This document shows, piece by piece, positions 16,983 through 25,687 of a stretch of DNA of 64,000 bases; position 1 is the stretch's first letter, and every line of letters begins with the position of its first letter. The notes under the pieces are model-generated. The model saw nothing but the letters and a program-made list of their open reading frames with translations. It did no database searches and was not told the origin of the DNA. The position numbers were made by a program, and so were the translations under genes. The DNA is from Bryobacterales bacterium (lineage in GTDB: Bacteria > Acidobacteriota > Terriglobia > Bryobacterales > Bryobacteraceae): assembly GCA_020847045.1 (NCBI GenBank), contig JADLCT010000058.1, positions 1 to 64,000 on the forward strand, in the 5' to 3' direction.

Positions 16983-18287
16983 ATGCGTACAGTTGACATC
17001 ATTCAGCGCAAGCGCGACGGCGAGGAGCTCTCGACCGAAGAGATTCAGTTTCTGATCAACGCGTATACGCAGGACCAGATTCCCGACTATCAGATGTCGG
17101 CCTTTCTCATGGCCACCTTCTTTTCGGGGATGACCGACAACGAAGTTACGGCCCTGTGCAACACGATGCTCGGCTCGGGCGCGGTCATCGATCTCAGCTC
17201 GGTGTCTGGCGTGAAAGTCGATAAGCATTCCACGGGCGGCGTAGGCGACAAGACGAGTTTGATCGCGGCTCCGCTGGCCGCCGCGGCGGGCGCGATGGTG
17301 CCGATGATCAGCGGCCGCGCGCTGGGCCATACGGGCGGCACGCTCGACAAGCTGGAGTCGATCCCCGGCTTCCGCACGACGCTTTCGGTCGACGAGTTCC
17401 GAGAGCAGTTGCGCATGTACAACCTCGCCTTCATGGGCGCCACGCCGGAAGTGGCGCCGGCCGATGCGAAGCTGTACGCGTTGCGCGACGCCACGGCCAC
17501 GGTGGAATCCATTCCGCTGGTGGCTTCCAGCATCATGTCGAAGAAGATCGCCGAGGGCGTGGACTCGCTGGTGCTCGACGTGAAGGTGGGCGCCGGCGCG
17601 TTCATGAAGCGCCAGGTGGATGCGCGCCGTTTGGCGCAGATGATGGTCAGCATCGGCCGCCGGGCCGATAAACGCGTGGTGGCGCTCATCACGGACATGA
17701 ACCAGCCGCTGGGTTTCGCGGTGGGTAACGCCCTGGAAGTGATGGAGGTGTCGCAGACGCTACAGAACGCCGGTCCCACGGACCTGACGCGGCTCTCGCT
17801 GGAGTTGGCCGCGCGCATGATCTTCCTGGGCCGCATCACAATGACGCTGGACGAGGCGCGCGAAGTGGCGCAGAAGATGCTGTTGGACGGATCCGGCTAT
17901 CGCAAGTTCAAGGAAGTGATCAAGGCGCAGGGCGGCGATCCGAATGTGCTGGACCGCTTCGACCTGCTGCCCAACGCGACGGGCGTGCGCGAAATCGCCT
18001 CGCCGCGCGCGGGCTACATCAGCGCCATCGACGCCGAGTTGATCGGCAAGGCCGCGGCGCTGATCGGCGCCGGACGCGACACGAAGGAAGATACGATCGA
18101 CCCCGCCGTGGGCGTGATTCTAGAAGTGAAGACCGGCATGAAGGTGGATGCGGGCTCCGTGCTGTGCCGCATCTATCACACCTCCGAGGACCGGCTGGAA
18201 GAGGCCGCGGAGCTGATCGAGGATTCCTTCCGCCTGTCCAAGGAAGCCCCCGAGGAGCGCGAGCTCATTCTCGAAGTCGTCGGCTAG
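16983..18287 (+). CDS. pdp: Pyrimidine-nucleoside / thymidine phosphorylase
   Basis: Phosphorolysis of thymidine, deoxyuridine and probably uridine, releasing the base and (deoxy)ribose 1-phosphate. The 434-residue protein carries the exact family signature SGRALGHTGGTLDKLESIPG (about residues 110-129), KHSTGGVGDKTS (phosphate site, about 80-91) and DVKVGAGAFMK. The N-terminus MRTVDIIQRKRDGEELSTEE is closer to Bacillus Pdp than to DeoA, suggesting broader pyrimidine specificity. A nucleoside transporter follows after 12 bases, making an uptake-and-cleave pair. Confidence 0.95.
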   Translation: MRTVDIIQRKRDGEELSTEEIQFLINAYTQDQIPDYQMSAFLMATFFSGMTDNEVTALCNTMLGSGAVIDLSSVSGVKVDKHSTGGVGDKTSLIAAPLAAAAGAMVPMISGRALGHTGGTLDKLESIPGFRTTLSVDEFREQLRMYNLAFMGATPEVAPADAKLYALRDATATVESIPLVASSIMSKKIAEGVDSLVLDVKVGAGAFMKRQVDARRLAQMMVSIGRRADKRVVALITDMNQPLGFAVGNALEVMEVSQTLQNAGPTDLTRLSLELAARMIFLGRITMTLDEAREVAQKMLLDGSGYRKFKEVIKAQGGDPNVLDRFDLLPNATGVREIASPRAGYISAIDAELIGKAAALIGAGRDTKEDTIDPAVGVILEVKTGMKVDAGSVLCRIYHTSEDRLEEAAELIEDSFRLSKEAPEERELILEVVG

Positions 18288-18299
18288 CCGGAGCGGCGC

Positions 18300-19523
18300 A
18301 TGGACCGATTCACCGGGCTTCTGGGTCTGGCCGCGGTCCTGGCGCTCTGCTATGTTTCGTCGGCCAACCGCCGCGCGATCCGGTGGCGTTCCGTCGCCAT
18401 CGGGATGGCGCTGCAGTTGGCCTTCGCGTTTCTGGTGTTGAACACGCCGTTCGGCCGGGCCTTCCAGGCCGCCTCCACCGCCGTGAATGCGCTGCTGGAG
18501 TATGCGGCCGTGGGCAGCAAGTTCCTATTCGGCCCGTTGGGCGGGCGCGACGGCGGCTTCGGCGTAGTCTTCGCGTTTCAGGTGCTGCCGATCGTCATCT
18601 TCATTAGCTCGCTGTTTTCCATCCTGTATTACTTCGGCGTGATGCAGGTGGTTGTGCGCGCCATGGCCGTCTTTATGCAGCGCTTTCTCGGCGTCAGCGG
18701 CGCGGAGTCCACCAACGTGGCCGCTAGCATTTTCATGGGACAGACCGAGGCGCCGCTCACCATCAAACCGTTCCTCCCCAATCTGACCGAGAGTGAGCTG
18801 TTCACCATCATGGTTTCCGGCATGGCGCACGTCTCCGGCGCCGTGATGGCCGCCTACGTGAGCATGGCGGGCGTCTCCATCGAACATCTGCTCACGGCCG
18901 TCATCATGACGGCTCCGGCCACGCTTGTGCTGGCCAAAATGCTGATTCCCGAGACGGGCTCGCCGGAGACGGCGGGCGGCGTGAATGTGGAGATACCGAA
19001 GCCCGGCGTGAACGTCATCGACGCCGCCGCGACGGGCGCGCACGACGGGTTGTTTCTCGCGCTCAATATCGGCGGCATGTTGATCGCCTTCCTTGCTCTG
19101 ATCGCGTTGGTGAACGGCATCTTCGGATGGGTGCAGGGCGCCACGGGCGCGGCGTGGCTGCCCGCTTCGCTCGAACAGTTGATGGGTTGGATCTTTTCGC
19201 CTGCCGCATGGCTGATGGGCGTGTCCTGGAAGGACTGTTCACACATCGGCCAACTGCTGGGCACGCGGCTTGTGCTGAATGAGTTCGTGGCCTTCATTGA
19301 ACTGGGCAAGCTGAAGTCCGCGCTCGATCCGAAAAGCTTCACCATCGCCACATACGCCTTGTGCGGCTTCGCCAACCTGAGTTCCATCGCCATTCAGATT
19401 GGCGGCATTGGCGCGCTGGCGCCCACGCGCAAATCCGACCTGGCGCGCCTGGGCCTGCGCGCGGTGATGGCCGGAACTCTGGCCAACGTGATGTCGGCCT
19501 GCATCGCCGGCATGCTGCTGTAA
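18300..19523 (+). CDS. nupC: NupC-family concentrative nucleoside transporter
   Basis: Inner-membrane symporter of nucleosides with H+ or Na+, 407 residues. It has many hydrophobic helices, and the N-terminal portion includes LNTPFGRAFQ and VFAFQVLPIVIFISSLFSIL. The core substrate and ion motifs are GQTEAPLTIKPFL (about residue 146) and MVSGMAHVSGAVMAAYVSMAG. LLGTRLVLNEFVAFIEL and YALCGFANLSSIAIQIGG near the C-terminus are diagnostic for the CNT family. It is located directly after pdp, which it would feed. Confidence 0.95.
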   Translation: MDRFTGLLGLAAVLALCYVSSANRRAIRWRSVAIGMALQLAFAFLVLNTPFGRAFQAASTAVNALLEYAAVGSKFLFGPLGGRDGGFGVVFAFQVLPIVIFISSLFSILYYFGVMQVVVRAMAVFMQRFLGVSGAESTNVAASIFMGQTEAPLTIKPFLPNLTESELFTIMVSGMAHVSGAVMAAYVSMAGVSIEHLLTAVIMTAPATLVLAKMLIPETGSPETAGGVNVEIPKPGVNVIDAAATGAHDGLFLALNIGGMLIAFLALIALVNGIFGWVQGATGAAWLPASLEQLMGWIFSPAAWLMGVSWKDCSHIGQLLGTRLVLNEFVAFIELGKLKSALDPKSFTIATYALCGFANLSSIAIQIGGIGALAPTRKSDLARLGLRAVMAGTLANVMSACIAGMLL

Positions 19524-19569
19524 CGCCTCTCATGCGCGGCGCGAACCGGGCGGCTTGCTACCCTGTTAC

Positions 19570-20805
19570 GTGAACCCCATGCACGAGCATTCCCGAAGGA
19601 CTGTCCTCACGCGCCGCGTGGACCAGGTCCGCTCCCTGGACGAACTCTTCCGCCACTGTCTGCCCGCGTTCGGCGGCGGCTTCCTGCGGCGTGTCTACAC
19701 GATTCTCGACACGGCCATCGGACACGGCTGCCCGCTGACCATCGCCGTCGCCGGACCCGTCACCGTCAGCGGCCAGCACCAGACGTGGCTCATCCCCTTG
19801 CTCGAAGCCGGCTACGTCGCCTATCTCTCCACCACCGACGCGGTCTGCTATCACGACGGCCACCGCGCCCTCACAGGCCACGGCAACCCGGTTCATGAGG
19901 TGCCCATCTGGGGCGATGACGCCGCACTGCGCGACGAGAAGACCATCCGCGTTACGGACATGGCCTTTGACGAGGACGTGCTGTTCGACCAGGACCGCTA
20001 CATCAGCGCGCTGCTCCAACTCCCCGAGTTTCAAACCAGGATGTCAGGCACCGAGTTTCGCAACCGCTTGGGGGCGCGCTACGCCGCGCAGGAATCGCGG
20101 TCCGGCGTGGAGGCTGGCTTGCTCGCCACATGCCACCGCCTGGCCATTCCCGTTTTCGTGGGCGCTCCCGGCGACGGCAGCGTCTTTCTGAATTCGATGA
20201 AGCTGTGGGCCATGCGGGAAGCGGGTTTGCTGCCCGGCTACGCTTTCGATCTCGATCTGCACCTCGAGGTTTTTGAGTCCTGCGCGTATCACTACTGGGG
20301 CCTCTTCGAAAGCCCGGCGCGCGCGCTCGGCACGCTGATTCTCGGCGGCGGCGTTCCGAAGAACTTCAACCTGCAACCCGAGCCCGCGCTTGGCCAGATT
20401 CTCGGCCTTCCGGGCGTGCGCGGCTACAATTTCGACGTGCAAATCGTCTCCTCGCCGGTCACCGATGGCTCGCTCAGCTCCTGCTTTCCGGCTGAGGCCG
20501 TCACCTGGGGCAAAGTGGACAAGGACACCTATCTGGAAGCCACCGAAAGCGTGCAGGCCGACTACTCGATGCTGATGCCATTCGTCGTAAAGGCGCTGCT
20601 GGAGAACCGTGAGCGCTACGAGCGGCGCGCCGCGGAGGTGGGGGAAGAGGCGCTCTTCGCCGGGGAGCCCAAGGCGCGCGGGTACCTGCGTCCACGCACT
20701 GGCTACCGGCTGTATGAGCAGCGCGGACGGCTATTGGGGCAATTGAAAGAGGCCCTGCGGACCAACGGCGAATGGCTGCGGGAGACGTTAAGCTACCCGC
20801 TGTAG
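19570..20805 (+). CDS. Deoxyhypusine-synthase-like protein
   Basis: NAD-dependent aminobutyl-transferase fold of about 410 residues. Family marks are TIAVAGPVTVSGQHQTWLIP, GGGVPKNFNLQP near residue 262 (equivalent of the DHS GGG-P-K/H-N loop) and AVTWGKVDKDTYLEA near residue 312, which holds the catalytic lysine in WGK. Bacteria lack eIF5A, so the natural product is not deoxyhypusine. Bacterial members include homospermidine synthases and uncharacterised polyamine-modifying enzymes. Three starts are possible: TTG 19555, GTG 19570 and ATG 19579. None has a good Shine-Dalgarno, and a TACCCT hexamer 11 bases before GTG 19570 would fit a leaderless message. Confidence 0.82.
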   Translation: MNPMHEHSRRTVLTRRVDQVRSLDELFRHCLPAFGGGFLRRVYTILDTAIGHGCPLTIAVAGPVTVSGQHQTWLIPLLEAGYVAYLSTTDAVCYHDGHRALTGHGNPVHEVPIWGDDAALRDEKTIRVTDMAFDEDVLFDQDRYISALLQLPEFQTRMSGTEFRNRLGARYAAQESRSGVEAGLLATCHRLAIPVFVGAPGDGSVFLNSMKLWAMREAGLLPGYAFDLDLHLEVFESCAYHYWGLFESPARALGTLILGGGVPKNFNLQPEPALGQILGLPGVRGYNFDVQIVSSPVTDGSLSSCFPAEAVTWGKVDKDTYLEATESVQADYSMLMPFVVKALLENRERYERRAAEVGEEALFAGEPKARGYLRPRTGYRLYEQRGRLLGQLKEALRTNGEWLRETLSYPL

Positions 20806-20833
20806 CAGCTTCGCGGAGGCCGCTGCGCGCGGG

Positions 20834-22948
20834 TTAGTTCGACGGCCGTTTGGCAGCCGGCGGAGGCATCAGCTTGAACAGGAAGCTCTGCTCGGCGCCC
20901 TGCGCCGAAATCTTGGCCGACCCGTTTGTCACCGGGAGATCCGAGGAGTTGCTCAGTCCGGCCACGTACAAACCGCCGTCGGGACCCACGGCCACGCTGG
21001 TGGCCACGTCAATCGAGCCGCCGCCGATGGACCGCGACACAACCAGCGCCGCGCCTTCGCTGAGCGTGGGATCGAGCACGGTGAGGAACGCATCGACGGC
21101 CTCCACAGGCCGGCCCGGCGCGTTATCCAGATATGGGTAGTCGGCCGACAGCGTATAGCCTGTCACGGCCACATGGCCGTCCGGCAGCAGCGCCATACCA
21201 TAGGCGACATCGGTGCCGTTGCCGCCCAGATAGGTGGAATAGGTGATCTGTTCGTTCCATGATTTTCCAAGATCGAAGCGCGTGAGAAACACATCGGACT
21301 CGCCAGCCGGAGCGCGCCTGTGCGCCGTGGCCGTCGCGGGAAAGTCCTGCGACGTGGTGTAGCCCGCCAGCCAGACTCCGCCCTGCGCGTCCACTTTGAC
21401 CGCCACGGGAACGTCCAACCCACCGCCTCCAGCCAGGCGTCCAAACCGCAGCGCATCGAGACCGCTGCGATTCGTGTCCAGGTTCACCAGAAATGCGTCG
21501 ATCGTGTAGGCCGGTTTTTCGCCCTGATCCACGGTGATCGGAAAATCCGTTGAAGCCGTGTAGCCGGTTACATATAGTGTCTGTTCGGGAGAGATGGCCA
21601 GGCCCGTAATCACGTCCGTGCTGTTGCCGCCAAGGAAGGTTGCATAGCGCAGCGGTGAGGACTCCGTCATGCTCACCTTGATCAGCCAGCCCTCCCAGCC
21701 GCCCCGCACGGAGCCTTGCAGGTTGCTGGCCGACTCCGCCGTGATGCCCGGCAGCTTCTCCGACGTCGTATAGCCGGCCATGTACATCACACCCGCATCA
21801 TCCACCGCCACGGCGCTGGCGACGTCCTTGGCCAGTCCGCCGTAGGTCTGGCTGTACCAGACATATTCGCCGTTGGGATCCTGCGGCCGCAGCGCCACCA
21901 GAAACGCGTTCACCGCGGAGACGACCGTGGTGGCGTCGGTGGTTTCGATCTTCGGCAGCGCGTTGCCCGCGCCCGGAAAATCGGCTGATTCGGTGGTGCC
22001 CGCCAGGTAGACGAAGCCATTCTTGCCGAGCGTCATCGCCGTCACTTCGTCATTCAGCGTGCCGCCGAAGTAAGAGTAGTAAGCCAGCTTCATCGAGCCG
22101 TCGGCCTGTGGCTCAAACTTCGCCAGGAAGCCGTCGCGCTGGCCGTTGGAGATGTCCTGTACCGGTGTCAGCGGCGGAGTGACGGCAATGGTCGTGTTCG
22201 CGTAGCCGGCCACCCAGATGTCGCCGCGCTCATCCACCGCCGTGGCCGTGGCGCCGTCCAGAATGTCACCACCAAAGTAGCCGCCGTAGACAACGGGATC
22301 CACCACCAGTTCATAGCGGGCGTCGTAGCGGCCCAACACGAGGCGCGCCTCCTTGCCCAGCAGTTCGTAGCGCGCGCGCACGGGCTGGTGAACGCCGGCG
22401 ATGGTTTGGTAAGCCAGAGGGCGCTTCATGCGCACCTCGCCTTCGGCCAAACGGGCCACCAGTTCGCCGCCTTGCACGCGCAGTTCGCGAGCGCCATCCA
22501 CTCGCAGACGCACCTGGCGCGTATCGGCGCCCGGAGCTACGACGAAGTCAAACTCAAACTGGCCATCGCGCCAGTAGTAAACCGCATCGATGCCCTTGTA
22601 CACCTGCTTGGCGCGCACGCGGGCGAAATGCGGCACGCCGGCGCGCCACTGTTCACGCGGCCCGCGGAAGTACTGCGAATGAGAGCCCAGCGCGTCGAGG
22701 CCCTCGGCCCTGGCGCCGGAAGAACCGGCCCAGCGCAGGTCCAGACGCTCTCCGCCCTTGCGGTACCGCACGCCATCCCGCACCACCTCCACGGTCGCCT
22801 CGGCCGTTCGCGCGACAAATTGAGAGTCGCCCGCGAACTGCCCGCGGTTCGGCTCAAACCACCGTGGCGCCGTGTGCGGCATCACGGCCGCGCCCCACAC
22901 CATCAACGGCATCACTCCGGCGATCACGCAAGCACGCAACAATTGCAT
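20834..22948 (-). CDS. Secreted SBBP-repeat beta-propeller protein
   Basis: About 704 residues from ATG 22948, which opens a signal peptide (MQLLRACVIAGVMPLMVWGA). Residues about 28-215 are the N-terminal domain of SBBP proteins (WFEPNRGQFAGDSQFVART to YELVVDPVVYGG). Seven SBBP repeats follow, recognisable by GG-D...V.G-T..S.D-P, e.g. ATFLGGNSTD and VTGYTASTDFP, and STYLGGNGTD and VTGYTLSADYP, consistent with a seven-bladed propeller. There is no TIGR03437 tail here, unlike the paralogue at 47054. The function is unknown; an extracellular binding role is inferred. A GTG start at 22975 is also in frame. Confidence 0.83.
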   Translation of the reverse strand: MQLLRACVIAGVMPLMVWGAAVMPHTAPRWFEPNRGQFAGDSQFVARTAEATVEVVRDGVRYRKGGERLDLRWAGSSGARAEGLDALGSHSQYFRGPREQWRAGVPHFARVRAKQVYKGIDAVYYWRDGQFEFDFVVAPGADTRQVRLRVDGARELRVQGGELVARLAEGEVRMKRPLAYQTIAGVHQPVRARYELLGKEARLVLGRYDARYELVVDPVVYGGYFGGDILDGATATAVDERGDIWVAGYANTTIAVTPPLTPVQDISNGQRDGFLAKFEPQADGSMKLAYYSYFGGTLNDEVTAMTLGKNGFVYLAGTTESADFPGAGNALPKIETTDATTVVSAVNAFLVALRPQDPNGEYVWYSQTYGGLAKDVASAVAVDDAGVMYMAGYTTSEKLPGITAESASNLQGSVRGGWEGWLIKVSMTESSPLRYATFLGGNSTDVITGLAISPEQTLYVTGYTASTDFPITVDQGEKPAYTIDAFLVNLDTNRSGLDALRFGRLAGGGGLDVPVAVKVDAQGGVWLAGYTTSQDFPATATAHRRAPAGESDVFLTRFDLGKSWNEQITYSTYLGGNGTDVAYGMALLPDGHVAVTGYTLSADYPYLDNAPGRPVEAVDAFLTVLDPTLSEGAALVVSRSIGGGSIDVATSVAVGPDGGLYVAGLSNSSDLPVTNGSAKISAQGAEQSFLFKLMPPPAAKRPSN

Positions 22949-23102
22949 CGGAAACCAAACTCCCTGAACTGGCACAACGTAAGAATCTCAGACGGCGCGG
23001 CAGGCTTCCGGGTTTCTTCTCCCTTGCCTGGGCCTGTTGTCTATTCTACCGCCTCCACGGCGTCCCGGCAGGCACTACACTGGTTCTTCGCCCCGAACCT
23101 TT

Positions 23103-23912
23103 ATGCTGCAAGCAGCGGTTGAAACGATACAACGGATCCCGGCCGCGGCGCCCCGCGTCGCGCTGGTGCTGGGTTCCGGACTTGGCGGATTCGCCTCCGA
23201 AGTGGAAGGTGCGCGCAGAATTCCCTACGTGGACATCCCCGGCTGGCCGCGTTCCACGGCCGTGGGCCATGCGGGTGAACTTGTGCTGGGCACGGTTTCC
23301 GGCGTACCGGTGGCGGTACTCAGCGGACGCGTGCATCTCTACGAGGGATACACGGCGCGGGAGGTGGCCTTCGCCACGCGCGTCATGGGCAAGCTGGGAG
23401 TGCGGACAATGCTGTTCACCAACGCGGCGGGCGGATTGAATCTCTCCTACGCTCAGGGTTCGCTTGTGCTGATCCGCGACCACATCAACCTGATGGGCGA
23501 GAATCCCTGTCTTGGGCCGAACGACGATTCGCTCGGCCCCCGGTTCTTCGACATGACCGACGCTTATTCGGCGGAGCTGCGCTCCCGCATTCTGGCGAAG
23601 GCGCGCGAGTTGGAGATCCCTCTGCACGAAGGCGTCTATCTCGGCTTGAAGGGGCCTAACTTTGAGACGCCCGCTGAGATTCGTTTTTTTGGCCGCATTG
23701 GAGCCGATCTGGTGGGCATGTCCACGGTGCCGGAGGTGCTGGCCGCCACGCACATGGGAATGCGATGCGCCGCCATCTCTTGCGTCACGAACCTCGCCGC
23801 CGGCATCTCGGGCGAGAAGCTCTCTCACGACGAGGTGCTCGAAACCGGAGTCCGCGTCCGCGCCACCTTCGTGCGTCTGCTGAAAGCCATCCTGCCCGAG
23901 GCAGCCGCATGA
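23103..23912 (+). CDS. punA: Purine nucleoside phosphorylase (trimeric, inosine/guanosine type)
   Basis: Phosphorolysis of purine nucleosides. It has 269 residues from ATG 23103; an upstream in-frame start lies in non-conserved sequence. Motifs are VLGSGLGGFA (phosphate loop), GRVHLYEGYT, FTNAAGGLN, GLKGPNFETPAEIRF, MSTVPEVLAATHMG and CVTNLAAGIS, whose Asn specifies 6-oxopurines. The stop overlaps the cdd start by 4 bases. With cdd it makes a salvage unit complementary to pdp-nupC. Confidence 0.95.
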   Translation: MLQAAVETIQRIPAAAPRVALVLGSGLGGFASEVEGARRIPYVDIPGWPRSTAVGHAGELVLGTVSGVPVAVLSGRVHLYEGYTAREVAFATRVMGKLGVRTMLFTNAAGGLNLSYAQGSLVLIRDHINLMGENPCLGPNDDSLGPRFFDMTDAYSAELRSRILAKARELEIPLHEGVYLGLKGPNFETPAEIRFFGRIGADLVGMSTVPEVLAATHMGMRCAAISCVTNLAAGISGEKLSHDEVLETGVRVRATFVRLLKAILPEAAA

Positions 23913-24304
23913 CTGGCCGGTCCGCTTTGATGGCTGCCGCGCTGGAAGCCCGGTTGCGGGCGCATGCGCCCTATTCGCATTTCCTGGTGGGCGCGGCGTT
24001 GGAGGCGAGCGATGGCCGTGTGTTCACAGGCTGCAACGTGGAGAGTTCCTCTTACGGCCTGACGGTGTGCGCCGAGCGGACGGCGCTGTTCAAGGCGGTC
24101 AGCGAGGGTGCGCGCGGCTTCGTGCGGATCGCCGTCGCGGCCGATGCATCGGCGCTGACGCCTCCGTGCGGCGCCTGCCGCCAGGTGCTGCGCGATCATT
24201 GCGCGGAGTTGGAGGTGATTCTCTGCAACCCGCGCGGCGAGTCCAAGGTCTATCAGCTATCCGAACTGTTTCCGCATCCCTTCCATGATCAGATGCTTTC
24301 GTAG
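23909..24304 (+). CDS. cdd: Cytidine deaminase
   Basis: Zinc enzyme deaminating cytidine and deoxycytidine to uridine and deoxyuridine, which pdp can then cleave. It has 131 residues, the normal homotetrameric length. VCAERTAL contains the zinc cysteine and catalytic glutamate (about residue 52), and PPCGACRQVL gives the other two zinc cysteines (about 86-95). FTGCNVESSSYGLT is the substrate loop. The start is coupled to punA by an ATGA overlap, and the 3' end overlaps the next gene by 20 bases. Confidence 0.95.
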   Translation: MTGRSALMAAALEARLRAHAPYSHFLVGAALEASDGRVFTGCNVESSSYGLTVCAERTALFKAVSEGARGFVRIAVAADASALTPPCGACRQVLRDHCAELEVILCNPRGESKVYQLSELFPHPFHDQMLS

Positions 24305-25670
24305 TCTCCTCCTGCCGCTGCTCGCCTGCGCCGCGTTTGCCGCCGAACCTGCCGACTGGCTGCTCTCGGCCCGCTGGCTGGCGCCGATGGACGCCTCGGG
24401 CGGCCTCATCGAAAACGGCGCCGTCGCCATCCGGGGAGATTCGATTCTCGCCACGGGATCGCGCGCCGGGTTGTCGCGCCGGTTCGCGCCGAAGCATACG
24501 TTGCATCGCCCCGATGCGATTCTGATGCCCGGACTCGTCAACACGCACACGCACGCGCCGATGTCGCTGTTTCGCGGCATCGCCGACGACATGCGCCTGC
24601 AGGAGTGGCTGGAAAAGTTTATCTTCCCTGCCGAGGCGCGCAACGTGACGCCCGGATTCGTGCGCGCGGGCGCGCGGCTGGCCGCTCTCGAAATGATGCT
24701 GGGCGGCACCACGACCTTCACCGACATGTACTACTTCGAGGAGGAGATCGCCGCCGTCACCAAGGCCGCCGGGCTGCGGGGCGTACTGGGCCAGACGGTC
24801 ATCGGCTTTCCCGTGTCCGACGCCAAGACGCCGGCTGATGCGCTTCTCCGGGCGGAGGCTTTCCTGAAGCGTTATGCCGGCGATCCGCTGATCGTGCCCG
24901 CCGTCGCTCCCCATGCGCTCTACACGAATTCGGATGAAACGCTGCGGAGTTGCCGGGCTTTGGCCAACCGCTACAAAGCACCGCTGCTGATCCACCTGTC
25001 GGAAACCAGGCGCGAGAACGAGGACATCCAGGCGCGGAGGGGCAAGTCGCCGGCGGCCGTGTTGGATGAGCTGGGGCTGTTCGAGGGGCGTACGCTGGGC
25101 GCGCACGGCGTGTGGCTCGACGATGGCGACATCGCCATACTGAAACGCCGCGGCGCGGGCATTGCCCACTGTCCGTCGTCGAACATGAAGCTCGCCTCGG
25201 GCGTGGCGCCGGTGCTGAAACTGCTGGCAGCGGGCATTCCAGTGGGGCTTGGTCCCGATGGCCCGGCGGGGTCCAACAACGACTTCAACATGTTCGAGGA
25301 GATGGACCTGGCGGCGAAATTGGCCAAGGTGACCAATGGCGATCCCCGGGCGCTACCGGCGAGGACCGCCGTCGAGATGGCCACCATCGGCGGGGCGCGC
25401 GCTCTCGGTATGGAGCGGCTGATCGGATCGCTCGAAGCGGGGAAGCGCGCCGACCTGATCTTTGTTCAAACCAGCGCGCCGCATGCCGTACCGGTGTACA
25501 ACGTCTACTCGCAGCTCGTGTACGCGTTGAAGGCGAGTGACGTTTCCGACGTAATGGTGAATGGCCGCTGGCTGGTGCGGGCGCGCACGCCGCGGACGCT
25601 GAATACCGCGGCCGTCCTCTCCGGAGCGCGCGAGTACCAGCGCAGGATTCTCGCGTCGCTCCGTCAATAG
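24285..25670 (+). CDS. Exported amidohydrolase, MTA/SAH-deaminase-like
   Basis: Metal-dependent deaminase of the amidohydrolase superfamily, 461 residues. NTHTHAPMSLFRG (about residues 86-98) gives the HxH ligands, and DDMRLQEWLEKFIFPAE is typical of the MtaD/TrzN group. HLSETRREN, HGVWLDDGDI, HCPSSNMKLASG and GLGPDGPAGSNNDFNMFEEM complete the active site. Relatives deaminate 5-methylthioadenosine, S-adenosylhomocysteine or adenosine. Unusually it begins with a signal peptide (MIRCFRSLLLPLLACAAFAA), which suggests a periplasmic enzyme. It overlaps cdd by 20 bases, so a role in nucleoside scavenging is plausible. Confidence 0.85.
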   Translation: MIRCFRSLLLPLLACAAFAAEPADWLLSARWLAPMDASGGLIENGAVAIRGDSILATGSRAGLSRRFAPKHTLHRPDAILMPGLVNTHTHAPMSLFRGIADDMRLQEWLEKFIFPAEARNVTPGFVRAGARLAALEMMLGGTTTFTDMYYFEEEIAAVTKAAGLRGVLGQTVIGFPVSDAKTPADALLRAEAFLKRYAGDPLIVPAVAPHALYTNSDETLRSCRALANRYKAPLLIHLSETRRENEDIQARRGKSPAAVLDELGLFEGRTLGAHGVWLDDGDIAILKRRGAGIAHCPSSNMKLASGVAPVLKLLAAGIPVGLGPDGPAGSNNDFNMFEEMDLAAKLAKVTNGDPRALPARTAVEMATIGGARALGMERLIGSLEAGKRADLIFVQTSAPHAVPVYNVYSQLVYALKASDVSDVMVNGRWLVRARTPRTLNTAAVLSGAREYQRRILASLRQ

Positions 25671-25674
25671 CCGG

Positions 25675-25680
25675 TACAAT
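25675..25680 (+). promoter_or_regulatory. -10-like hexamer for leaderless GGT-family gene
   Basis: TACAAT lies 13 to 8 bases before the ATG at 25688, and the seven bases between contain no Shine-Dalgarno. No -35 is obvious. Confidence 0.4.
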
Positions 25681-25687
25681 CACACCG

